Positions 1 to 5,983 of a stretch of DNA of 13,166 bases are shown piece after piece. The stretch's first letter is position 1, and every line of letters begins with the position of its first letter. The stretch lies in assembly GCA_019409045.1 (NCBI GenBank), contig DXVG01000019.1, positions 1 to 13,166 on the forward strand, given 5' to 3'. The notes under the pieces are model-generated. The model saw only the letters and a list, made by a program, of their open reading frames with translations, had not been told where the DNA came from and searched no databases. Made by a program: the position numbers and the translations under genes. This DNA comes from Clostridiales bacterium (GTDB taxonomy: Bacteria > Bacillota > Clostridia > Christensenellales > Aristaeellaceae).

Positions 1-53
1 GCTTGCGGGCTTTCTCAACGCCCTGTCAGTCTGTTGACTTTGTCAACATACTG
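1..53 (+). repeat. Terminator-associated repeat element, copy 1 (right end only)
   Basis: Only the right end is in the window. Bases 7-25 match the right terminal inverted repeat of the complete copies (GGGCTTTCTCAACGCCCTG), and 26-53 are the 28-bp extension with the small palindrome TGTTGAC-TTT-GTCAACA. The extension is followed directly, at base 54, by a strong hairpin, as in the copies ending at 5952 and 7476. Whether the same hairpin also precedes the left end cannot be seen, because that end lies outside the window. Confidence 0.85.
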
Positions 54-85
54 AGCCGCCGCGGGAAGTGTCTCCCGCGGCGGCT
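54..85 (+). terminator. GC-rich hairpin abutting repeat copy 1
   Basis: A perfect 13-bp stem (AGCCGCCGCGGGA paired with TCCCGCGGCGGCT) closes a 6-base loop at 67-72. It is followed by GTTCTCTTT, a weak T-rich tail, so it is a poor to moderate plus-strand intrinsic terminator. It starts at the first base after the repeat, the position where duplicated terminators sit next to the other extended copies. By analogy it is probably the right-hand copy of a duplicated terminator; the partner would lie left of the window. Confidence 0.6.
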
Positions 86-100
86 GTTCTCTTTGGGCTT

Positions 101-262
101 ATACGAATCCTTATGAAAATGGCTTCATTCGCGCACCATCTTTTCCGCTCTGGCTTCGTCTCGTTTCGTTCAACGTACCTCCAGTACGCCTCACTTCACT
201 CGACTTTTCCAGAGCGAAAAATATGATACGCTCTGTTAAGCATTTTCATTGCGAATTCGTAT
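101..262. repeat. 162-bp palindromic (MITE/REP-like) element
   Basis: The whole stretch is one imperfect inverted repeat centred near 181. Its ends read ATACGAAT inward from 101 and, on the minus strand, inward from 262. Both arms then contain ATGAAAATG and, further in, CGCTCTGG. The centre is CGTAC-CTCCA-GTACG (174-188). The right end reaches the asd stop codon: the last base of TAA is the first base of the terminal ATACGAAT. There is no credible coding content. It may serve as the 3' end structure of the hom-asd transcript, since no separate conventional terminator is visible there. No second copy is present in the window. Confidence 0.7.
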
Positions 263-1248
263 TACAGCAAAAGCTCCGCGATCTGCACGGCGTTGGTGGC
301 CGCGCCCTTGCGGATCTGGTCGCCCGCGCACCACAGCGCCAGCGCGCGCTCGTCCACAAGGTCGTCTCGGATGCGGCCGACGTAGACGAGGTCCTGGTCG
401 CTGGTGTCCAGCGGCATGGGGTACTGTTTGCCCGCAAGGTCGTCCACCAGCTTGCAGCCCTTTGCCTTTGCGATGGCCTCGCGCGCCGCCTCCACGGAAA
501 TTTTCTCCTTCGTGCGCACGCTCAGGCTGATCGAGTGCGAGCGCAGCACCGGCACGCGCACGCAGGTGCAGGTCACCTTCATCTCCGGCAGGTGCATGAT
601 CTTGCGGCCCTCGTTCTGCATCTTCATCTCCTCGGTGGTATACCCGTTTTCGCAGGGCGAGCCGATCTGCGGGATGAGGTTGAAGAGTATCTGATAGGGG
701 AAGGCCTCGTTGGACAGCTGCCCGCCCTCGGCATAGGCGCGCGCCTGCGCCTCCAGCTCGGCAAGCCCCGCCGCGCCCGCGCCGGACACCGCCTGATAGG
801 TGGACGCGGTGACGGCCTCGATGGGCGAGATATCCTTGAGCGCGTGAATCGCCACCATGGAGATGATCGTCGAGCAGTTGGGGTTGGCGATGATGCCGCT
901 GTGCTTCTTTGCGTCCTCCGGGTTGATCTCCGGCACCACCAGCGGCACGTCGTCGCACAGCCGGAAGGCGCTGGAGTTGTCCACGAACACAGCGCCCGCG
1001 GCCTTGATGTGCGGCGCCATGCGCTTTGCGAGGTCGTTCGAGGCCGCGCCGAGCACGATGTCCATCCCCCGGAAGGAATCCTCCGTAGCCTCCTCCACGG
1101 TGTGACCGTCCAGCACCTTGCCCGCGCTGCGCGCGCTGGCGAGCAGCTTCAGCTCCCCGATGGGGAAGGCCCGCTCCATGAGCACCTTGTACATCTCGCG
1201 GCCGACCGCTCCGGTCGCGCCGAGAATCGCCACATTGTATCGCTTCAT
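262..1248 (-). CDS. asd: Aspartate-semialdehyde dehydrogenase
   Basis: NADPH-dependent enzyme that reduces aspartyl-4-phosphate to aspartate semialdehyde, the branch point to lysine/diaminopimelate and to homoserine, threonine and methionine. The 328-residue protein has the usual family length. The nucleotide-binding motif GATGAVG is at residues 10-16, the catalytic Cys125 lies in NPNCST, and the substrate-binding and catalytic region RVPVLRSHS carries His238. It lies 49 bases downstream of hom on the same strand, so the two are probably cotranscribed. Only a weak ribosome binding site precedes the ATG (a G-rich stretch about 10 bases upstream), so translation may depend partly on hom. Its stop codon abuts the palindromic element at 101-262. 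Confidence 0.97.
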   Translation of the reverse strand: MKRYNVAILGATGAVGREMYKVLMERAFPIGELKLLASARSAGKVLDGHTVEEATEDSFRGMDIVLGAASNDLAKRMAPHIKAAGAVFVDNSSAFRLCDDVPLVVPEINPEDAKKHSGIIANPNCSTIISMVAIHALKDISPIEAVTASTYQAVSGAGAAGLAELEAQARAYAEGGQLSNEAFPYQILFNLIPQIGSPCENGYTTEEMKMQNEGRKIMHLPEMKVTCTCVRVPVLRSHSISLSVRTKEKISVEAAREAIAKAKGCKLVDDLAGKQYPMPLDTSDQDLVYVGRIRDDLVDERALALWCAGDQIRKGAATNAVQIAELLL

Positions 1249-1297
1249 AAAAGCATCACACCCCGCTATTCAGTATATGCCCTCCAGCCCGCCGCGT

Positions 1298-2446
1298 TCA
1301 GTCCAGGGCGGCGAAGAAGGTGGAATCGTCTATCCCGCGCAGGCGCGCGGCCAGCGCGTGCATGTCCGGCGCGCTCATCGGCGCGGTCAGCAGCGCCGCG
1401 CCGGCGTCCGTCGCGCCCAGCGCCTCGGCCTCGATCTCCACCGGCGCGGCCGTGCGCAGGTAGTAGCGCCGCTTCGCGCGGCGGTTGTCCATCCGCAGAG
1501 GAGGCAGGCCCGCCTGCAGGTGCGACCTTCCCGGATGCGCCGTCACGTCGCGCAAATCCTCCACCACGGCGTAGGCGGTGGGGAACTTGCCCGCGCCCTG
1601 GCCGAAGAAGTGCTGCACGCCCACATACGCGCCCTCGAAGGAGATCATGTTGTCGTTTCTGCGCACCGCGGCCTCCGGCGCGTCCGCGGGGACGAGCGTG
1701 GGCTCCACGCTCGCGCACACCGCGCCGTCCTCCAGCCTCTGCGCGCGCGCGATGAAGCGGCACACGCGGCCCATCCGCGCAAACTGGCCCACGTCCGCGC
1801 CCGTCAGGCGGCGAATGCCCTCGGTGGGCACATCGTGCGTGTCCGCCACGCCGCCGAAGGCCACGTTCATGGCGATGGTGATCTTCGAGCGCGCGTCGAT
1901 GCCGTCGATGTCGCTGGAGGGGTCGGCCTCGGCGTAGCCCAGCCGCTGCGCCTCGCGCAGCACCTCCTCAAACCCCGCGCCCGAGGTCTGCATGGTGTCG
2001 AGGATCAGGTTGGTAGTGCCGTTGACGATGCCGCCGACGCGCAGTATGTCGTCCACGCGGCGGGCGCGCAGGAGGTTGTGGATATAGGGGATGCCGCCGC
2101 CGACGCTCGCCGACACGCGCACCGCCGCGCCGCCGTCCCGCGCGGCCTGCGCGACCTCGGCGTAGTGATGGGAAAGCATCAGCTTGTTGGCCGATACCAC
2201 GTTCTTGCCCGCGCGCAGCGCGCGCACGACGAACTCGCGCGCGGGCTCCAGCCCGCCCATCAGCTCCACCACCGTGTCGATGGTGGGGTCGTCCAATATG
2301 TCCTCAAAGCGGTGCGTGAGCCTGTCGCCCAGCCCCGCGATCTTGCGAAGGTCCAAGACGCGCGCGATCTCCATGTCCCCGCGCGCCTCGACGATCTCGT
2401 ACACGCCCGAGCCGATCGTTCCCATGCCCAGCAGTCCGATCCTCAT
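1298..2446 (-). CDS. hom: Homoserine dehydrogenase, short form without ACT domain
   Basis: Reduces aspartate semialdehyde to homoserine with NAD(P)H. The N-terminal Rossmann motif GMGTIGSGV is at residues 7-15. SANKLM (85-90), SASVGGGIP (112-120) and NGTTN (142-146) follow. The catalytic segment AEADPSSDIDGIDARSK contains Asp184 and Lys188, the pair spaced as in characterised enzymes. The C-terminal FFGQGAGKFPTA motif is also present. At 382 residues it stops near the end of the catalytic fold and lacks the roughly 80-residue C-terminal ACT domain found in many homologues, so ACT-mediated threonine feedback is not expected in this subunit. The start is set by AAGGAGG about 8 bases upstream of the ATG. 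First gene of a hom-asd unit, divergent from thrC-thrB. Confidence 0.96.
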   Translation of the reverse strand: MRIGLLGMGTIGSGVYEIVEARGDMEIARVLDLRKIAGLGDRLTHRFEDILDDPTIDTVVELMGGLEPAREFVVRALRAGKNVVSANKLMLSHHYAEVAQAARDGGAAVRVSASVGGGIPYIHNLLRARRVDDILRVGGIVNGTTNLILDTMQTSGAGFEEVLREAQRLGYAEADPSSDIDGIDARSKITIAMNVAFGGVADTHDVPTEGIRRLTGADVGQFARMGRVCRFIARAQRLEDGAVCASVEPTLVPADAPEAAVRRNDNMISFEGAYVGVQHFFGQGAGKFPTAYAVVEDLRDVTAHPGRSHLQAGLPPLRMDNRRAKRRYYLRTAAPVEIEAEALGATDAGAALLTAPMSAPDMHALAARLRGIDDSTFFAALD

Positions 2447-2501
2447 CGCGCCTGCCTCCTTCAGATTACGATACTTTTACCTGTCTACCGGCAAAAAACA
2501 C

Positions 2502-2530
2502 TTGTATTTTTATCGGAAACACTATATCAT
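2502..2530 (+). promoter_or_regulatory. Candidate thrC-thrB promoter
   Basis: TTGTAT (2502-2507) and TATCAT (2525-2530) are separated by 17 bases, which puts transcription start near 2537, about 35 bases before thrC. The -10 matches consensus at 5 of 6 positions; the -35 is weak. It lies in the 125-base gap between the divergent hom and thrC genes, so both directions could share control. I could not pick a convincing hom promoter on the opposite strand. Confidence 0.45.
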
Positions 2531-2571
2531 AGTTTCGTTGGATTGTAAAGGGGAAGAAAGCGGGTGTTTGT

Positions 2572-4041
2572 GTGAAGTTCTATCAAAGTACGCGCGGCGG
2601 CGCGCGCGCTACGGCGCCGGAGGCCATCCTGCAGGGCATCGCCCCGGACGGCGGGCTCTACACGCCGGAGGAGTTCCCGCGCGTGGATATGCAGAGCATG
2701 CGCGATGCGGACGCCTGCGAGATCAGCGCGCGCGTGCTCAGCTCGCTTCTGGACGGCTTTTCACTGGAGGAGACGCGCGCCATCGTGCGGGAGGGATACG
2801 CGCACAAGTTTGACGCGCCCGACCTGACGCCGCTGGTCAGCGTGGGCGACGCGCATGTGCTCGAGCTGTTTCGCGGGCCGACCAGCGCGTTTAAGGACGT
2901 GGCGCTCTCGCTGCTTCCGAGGCTCATGGCCGCCTCCCGGAAAAAGACGGGCGAGCGAAACGAGATCGCCGTGCTCACCGCCACCAGCGGCGATACCGGC
3001 AAGGCGGCGCTCGAGGGCTTCTGCGACGCGCCGGGCACGCGCATCGTGGTGTTCTACCCGGAGGATGGCGTCAGCGACGTGCAGAAGGCGCAGATGCGCA
3101 CGCAGCGCGGCGCGAACGTGCGCGTGTGCGGCGTGCGCGGCAACTTTGACGACGCGCAGACCGGCGTAAAGGGCATATTCGCGGACGACCGCGAAAGCGG
3201 CTGGGCGGCGCGCGCCCGCGCGCGCCTCTCCAGCGCCAATTCCATCAACCTGGGCCGGCTCGCGCCGCAGGTCGCCTACTACTTCAAGGCGTATTTGCAA
3301 CTTCTGCGCGCGGGGGAGATCGCCCCGGGCGAGCCGGTGGACTTCGTCGTGCCCACGGGCAACTTCGGCAACATACTCGCGGGCGATTTCGCGCGCAGGA
3401 TGGGCCTGCCGGTGGGAAGGCTCGTGTGCGCCTCCAACGAAAACGACGTGCTGACCGACTTCATCCGCACCGGCGTGTACGACCGGCGGCGCGCGTTTCA
3501 CAAGACCGCCTCGCCGTCGATGGACATACTCGTCTCCAGCAACCTCGAGCGATACCTGTACCTGGAGAGCGGCCGCGACGCGGCGCTGGTCGCCCGCCTG
3601 ATGCGCGAGCTGTCCGAAAGCGGCGTCTACGAGGCGCCCGAGGGCGTGCGCGCGGCGCTGCGGGAGCATTTCCTCGCCGGACGCGCGGACGACGCGCAGG
3701 CGTTTTCCGCCATTCGCGAGGTGTGGGAGCGATTCGGCTACCTGCTCGATACGCACACGGCGGTCGCGTGGTCGGTCTACGAGCGCGCGCGCCGCGCAGG
3801 GGAGTGCTCGAATAAGGCGGTCATACTCGCCACCGCCTCGCCCTACAAGTTCGCCGCCAGCGTGCTCGAGGCGCTGGGCGCGCCCGCGGAGCGCGGCTTT
3901 GCCGCGCTGGACGCTCTGAACGCGCGCACCGGCGTGCCGGTCCCCAAAAACCTCGCCGCCATCCGCGACCTGCCCGTTCTGCACGCGGACGTGGTGGATA
4001 AGGCGGACATGCTGGCCTATGTGAAGGAGGCGCTCCGATGA
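2572..4041 (+). CDS. thrC: Threonine synthase
   Basis: PLP enzyme that converts O-phosphohomoserine to threonine, the last pathway step. At 489 residues it is the long class of threonine synthase. The N-terminus MKFYQSTRGG matches that class. The PLP lysine is Lys108 in GPTSAFKD, and TSGDTGKAALEGF is the phosphate- and PLP-binding loop. PTGNFGN, TASPSMDIL and SNLERYLY are also typical. The start is GTG, preceded by a somewhat distant AAGGGGAAG (2548-2556); no better in-frame start fits the conserved N-terminus. Its TGA overlaps the thrB ATG by 4 bases, so the pair is translationally coupled. Confidence 0.96.
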   Translation: MKFYQSTRGGARATAPEAILQGIAPDGGLYTPEEFPRVDMQSMRDADACEISARVLSSLLDGFSLEETRAIVREGYAHKFDAPDLTPLVSVGDAHVLELFRGPTSAFKDVALSLLPRLMAASRKKTGERNEIAVLTATSGDTGKAALEGFCDAPGTRIVVFYPEDGVSDVQKAQMRTQRGANVRVCGVRGNFDDAQTGVKGIFADDRESGWAARARARLSSANSINLGRLAPQVAYYFKAYLQLLRAGEIAPGEPVDFVVPTGNFGNILAGDFARRMGLPVGRLVCASNENDVLTDFIRTGVYDRRRAFHKTASPSMDILVSSNLERYLYLESGRDAALVARLMRELSESGVYEAPEGVRAALREHFLAGRADDAQAFSAIREVWERFGYLLDTHTAVAWSVYERARRAGECSNKAVILATASPYKFAASVLEALGAPAERGFAALDALNARTGVPVPKNLAAIRDLPVLHADVVDKADMLAYVKEALR

Positions 4042-4919
4042 AGTTTCGCGTACCCGCCACCACCGGCAACACGGGCGCTGCCTTTGACACCACGGGCCTG
4101 GCCTTCACGCTCTACGCGCGCTTCGAGGCGGAGCTGCTGCCCGGGGGAAGGCTGGAGATCACCGGCTGCGACGCCCGCTATCAGAACGAGGACAACCTGG
4201 CCGTGCGGGCGTTTCGCGCCGCCGAGGCGCGCATGGGCGAAAGGCCCTCCGGCCTGCGGCTGCACATCGACACGGACGTGCCCATATCGCGCGGGCTCGG
4301 CTCCAGCGCCACGCTGCTGGTGGCGGGCGCGTTCGCGGCCGGCGAGCTGCGCGGCGGCGCGCTCTCCCGCGAGGACATGCTCGACATTGCCACCGCCATG
4401 GAGGGGCACCCCGACAACGTCGCCCCCGCGCTCTACGGCGGCCTGTGCGCAAGCGCCGTGCGCGCGGACGGACATGTGCTGTGCGCGCGCTATCCGGTCA
4501 GCCCGGATGTGCGCTTCTGCGCGCTGATCCCGGACTTTCCGCTCTCCACCGCCGAGGCGCGGCGCGTCCTGCCCGCGGCCGTGCCGCTTGCAGACGTCGT
4601 GTTCAACCTCTCCCGCGCTTCCGTCCTGATGCGGGGCATGGAGGCGGGGGACTACGACATGCTCTCCCTCGCGCTGGACGACCGCTTGCACATGCCCTAC
4701 CGCAAGGCGCTGATCCACGATTTTGACGCCGTGCGCGAGGCGGCGCTCTGCGAGGGCGCGCGCGCCGTGATCATCTCCGGCGCGGGGCCGACGCTGCTTG
4801 CGCTGCATCCGTCGCCGGAGGCGTTCGCCGCCAGCGTGCTGCCGCGGCTGGCCGGCCTCTCCCACACTTGGCGCGCCGTGCCCCTCGACGTGGACGCGGA
4901 GGGAACGCGCAGCCTGTGA
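4038..4919 (+). CDS. thrB: Homoserine kinase (GHMP family)
   Basis: ATP-dependent phosphorylation of homoserine to O-phosphohomoserine, the substrate of the neighbouring ThrC. The 293 residues fit the family. The GHMP ATP-binding motif is seen in VPISRGLGSSA (81-91), EGHPDNVAPALYGG (122-135) is the substrate-side motif, and ISGAGPTLLAL (246-256) is GHMP motif 3. The ATG overlaps the thrC stop (ATGA), with a ribosome binding site (GAAGGAGG) inside the thrC 3' end. The order thrC-thrB is the reverse of the enterobacterial thrABC. The gene is followed by a terminator that has been interrupted by a repeat element. Confidence 0.96.
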   Translation: MKFRVPATTGNTGAAFDTTGLAFTLYARFEAELLPGGRLEITGCDARYQNEDNLAVRAFRAAEARMGERPSGLRLHIDTDVPISRGLGSSATLLVAGAFAAGELRGGALSREDMLDIATAMEGHPDNVAPALYGGLCASAVRADGHVLCARYPVSPDVRFCALIPDFPLSTAEARRVLPAAVPLADVVFNLSRASVLMRGMEAGDYDMLSLALDDRLHMPYRKALIHDFDAVREAALCEGARAVIISGAGPTLLALHPSPEAFAASVLPRLAGLSHTWRAVPLDVDAEGTRSL

Positions 4920-4964
4920 CCCCTCCCGAACATTCCGCAAACGAATAGGAACGCTCCTGCCTTC

Positions 4965-4985
4965 AACGCCCCACCCCGGGGCGTT
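4965..4985 (+). terminator. thrB terminator, T-tract split by repeat copy 2
   Basis: An 8-bp stem (AACGCCCC with GGGGCGTT) closes a 5-base loop 45 bases after thrB. Only its terminal TT remains next to the stem; the next four Ts are at 5158-5161, on the far side of the inserted 172-bp repeat. Removing 4986-5157 restores a continuous run of six Ts after the stem, a canonical intrinsic terminator. Confidence 0.75.
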
Positions 4986-5157
4986 CAGAGCGTTGATAAA
5001 GCCCCCAAACGCAAAAATCACTTCCGAAAGAGAACAAGCGGAAGTGATTTTTGCTTCCTGCGTCAGCTTCGCCTGCAAACTGCGGTCACTTACGTCCATG
5101 TAAGAAACCTTGTTTGCAAGCTCGCTTCCTTGTCTTGCGGGCTTTCTCAACGCCCTG
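4986..5157 (+). repeat. Terminator-associated repeat element, copy 2 (172-bp core)
   Basis: Bounded by 19-bp imperfect inverted repeats: left CAGAGCGTTGATAAAGCCC (4986-5004), right GGGCTTTCTCAACGCCCTG (5139-5157), matching at 17 of 19 positions. Inside are a perfect 16-bp hairpin (5011-5054) and a two-tier hairpin (GCAAAC...GTTTGC enclosing CTTAC...GTAAG, roughly 5075-5117). It differs from copy 3 at only about five positions. It lacks the 28-bp right extension of the other copies and sits in the T-tract of the thrB terminator without a long flanking duplication. No transposase is encoded. Confidence 0.88.
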
Positions 5158-5238
5158 TTTTGTTCAAAAGTCTCGCAAAGCTGTCATATTTCGCCGGGAG
5201 TTTGAATAGATTTGATAATGTAGACATTTATTTCAAAC

Positions 5239-5267
5239 TTGTTACAGAAGCCTTGAAATTTGTTACA
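5239..5267 (+). promoter_or_regulatory. Direct repeat overlapping the hydrolase promoter, possible operator
   Basis: The octamer TTGTTACA occurs at 5239-5246 and again at 5260-5267, 21 bases apart (two helical turns, same DNA face). The copies flank the -35 hexamer at 5253-5258. This is a plausible binding site for a dimeric regulator, but the regulator is unknown and the match could be chance in an AT-rich region. Confidence 0.35.
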
Positions 5268-5281
5268 AATCGCGCTATAAT
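5253..5281 (+). promoter_or_regulatory. Strong sigma-A-like promoter for the cell wall hydrolase gene
   Basis: TTGAAA (5253-5258), a 17-base spacer and a perfect TATAAT (5276-5281). Transcription would start near 5288, giving a very short leader that still contains the GGGAGGG ribosome binding site at 5291-5297. Confidence 0.75.
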
Positions 5282-5305
5282 TTCGGGGAAGGGAGGGTGA
5301 CGCGC

Positions 5306-5722
5306 ATGCGAAAGGCGGCAATGTGCCTGGCGATACTGCTGTTGGCAGTCGTGCTGCCGTCCCTCACGTTTACCGAGGATCAGGATACGGTGCTGCTGGC
5401 GCGCGCGGTGTACGCGCTGGCCCGCGAGGAGAGCTATGAGGCAAAGCTCGCCCTGGCCAGCCTCGTGCTCAACCGCGTGGAGGACCCGTGGCATCCCAAC
5501 ACGCTGGGCGCGGTGCTGGAGGAAAAGCACCAGTTCCCGGCGGGCAACTATTACGACGAGGACAGCCTGCGCGCCGCGCACGAGGTCCTCGCGGGCAAGC
5601 GTACGCTGCCCGGCGAAGTCACCTATTTCCAGTCCACCGACGCCTCCGCGCGCTGGGACGACGCCTACCTGTACAAGACCATCGGCGGCCTCGCGTTCTA
5701 CACGCGCAACGGAAACCGCTAA
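5306..5722 (+). CDS. Small secreted SleB/CwlJ-like cell wall hydrolase family protein, catalytic Glu absent
   Basis: 138 residues. An N-terminal hydrophobic segment (about residues 4-20) predicts export. The rest aligns with the SleB/CwlJ hydrolase fold: LLARAVYALAREESYEAKLALASLVLNRV, then HPNT, HQFP, a YFQ segment and a final FYTRNGNR. In SleB and CwlJ the corresponding motif reads (Y/R)(G/A)EARGE, and its first Glu is the catalytic residue (Glu21 in CwlJ). Here that position is Leu38 (codon CTG at 5417-5419), so activity as a classical lytic enzyme is doubtful; Glu41 and Glu42 remain. The ATG at 5306 is chosen because GGGAGGG lies 8 bases upstream; a GTG at 5297 is in frame but overlaps that site. 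Own promoter and terminator, so monocistronic. Confidence 0.82.
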   Translation: MRKAAMCLAILLLAVVLPSLTFTEDQDTVLLARAVYALAREESYEAKLALASLVLNRVEDPWHPNTLGAVLEEKHQFPAGNYYDEDSLRAAHEVLAGKRTLPGEVTYFQSTDASARWDDAYLYKTIGGLAFYTRNGNR

Positions 5723-5723
5723 A

Positions 5724-5752
5724 CAAAACGACCGCCCCTCGCGGTCGTTTTT
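5724..5752 (+). terminator. Hydrolase terminator, left copy of a 29-bp duplication
   Basis: Stem AAAACGACCGC paired with GCGGTCGTTTT, loop of 5, then T. The A-tract on one side and T-tract on the other make it usable in both directions. It starts two bases after the hydrolase stop codon. The same 29 bases recur exactly at 5953-5981, on the other side of repeat copy 3. Confidence 0.88.
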
Positions 5753-5952
5753 CAGAGCGTTGATAAAGCCCCCAAACGCAAAAATCACTTCCGAAAGAGA
5801 ACAAGCGGAAGTGATTTTTGCTTCCTGCGTCAGCATCGCCTGCAAACTGCGGTCACTTATGTCCATGTAAGAAACCTTGTTTGCAAGCTCGCTTCCTTGC
5901 CTTGCGGGCTTTCTCAACACTCTGGCAGTCTGTTGACTTTGTCAACATCCTG
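5753..5952 (+). repeat. Terminator-associated repeat element, copy 3 (200 bp, complete)
   Basis: A 172-bp core (5753-5924) with the same terminal inverted repeats and internal 16-bp hairpin (5778-5821) as copy 2, plus a 28-bp right extension (5925-5952) carrying TGTTGAC-TTT-GTCAACA. It is bordered on both sides, with no extra bases, by the same 29-bp terminator sequence. It lies between convergent genes. No transposase is encoded. Confidence 0.9.
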
Positions 5953-5983
5953 CAAAACGACCGCCCCTCGCGGTCGTTTTTTT
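5953..5983. terminator. Right copy of the duplicated bidirectional terminator
   Basis: Exact repeat of 5724-5752 followed by two more Ts. On the minus strand it begins at the stop codon of the flippase-like gene (TAA at 5984-5982) and has its own A/T tract in that direction, so it terminates that gene as well. Before insertion of copy 3, one bidirectional terminator would have served both convergent genes. Confidence 0.85.

Noticed and set aside
205..216. CAGAGCG in the 101-262 palindrome, also the first seven bases of the terminator-associated repeat
   Set aside because: Similarity stops after seven bases and the rest of the two elements is unrelated; taken as chance.
4986..5157. A minus-strand open frame conserved in the repeat copies (peptide segments such as SLSEVIFAFGG)
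   Set aside because: Most differences between copies change the amino acid, the frame passes through perfect hairpins, there is no ribosome binding site, and the ends run into unrelated flanks. The conservation is explained by the repeat itself.
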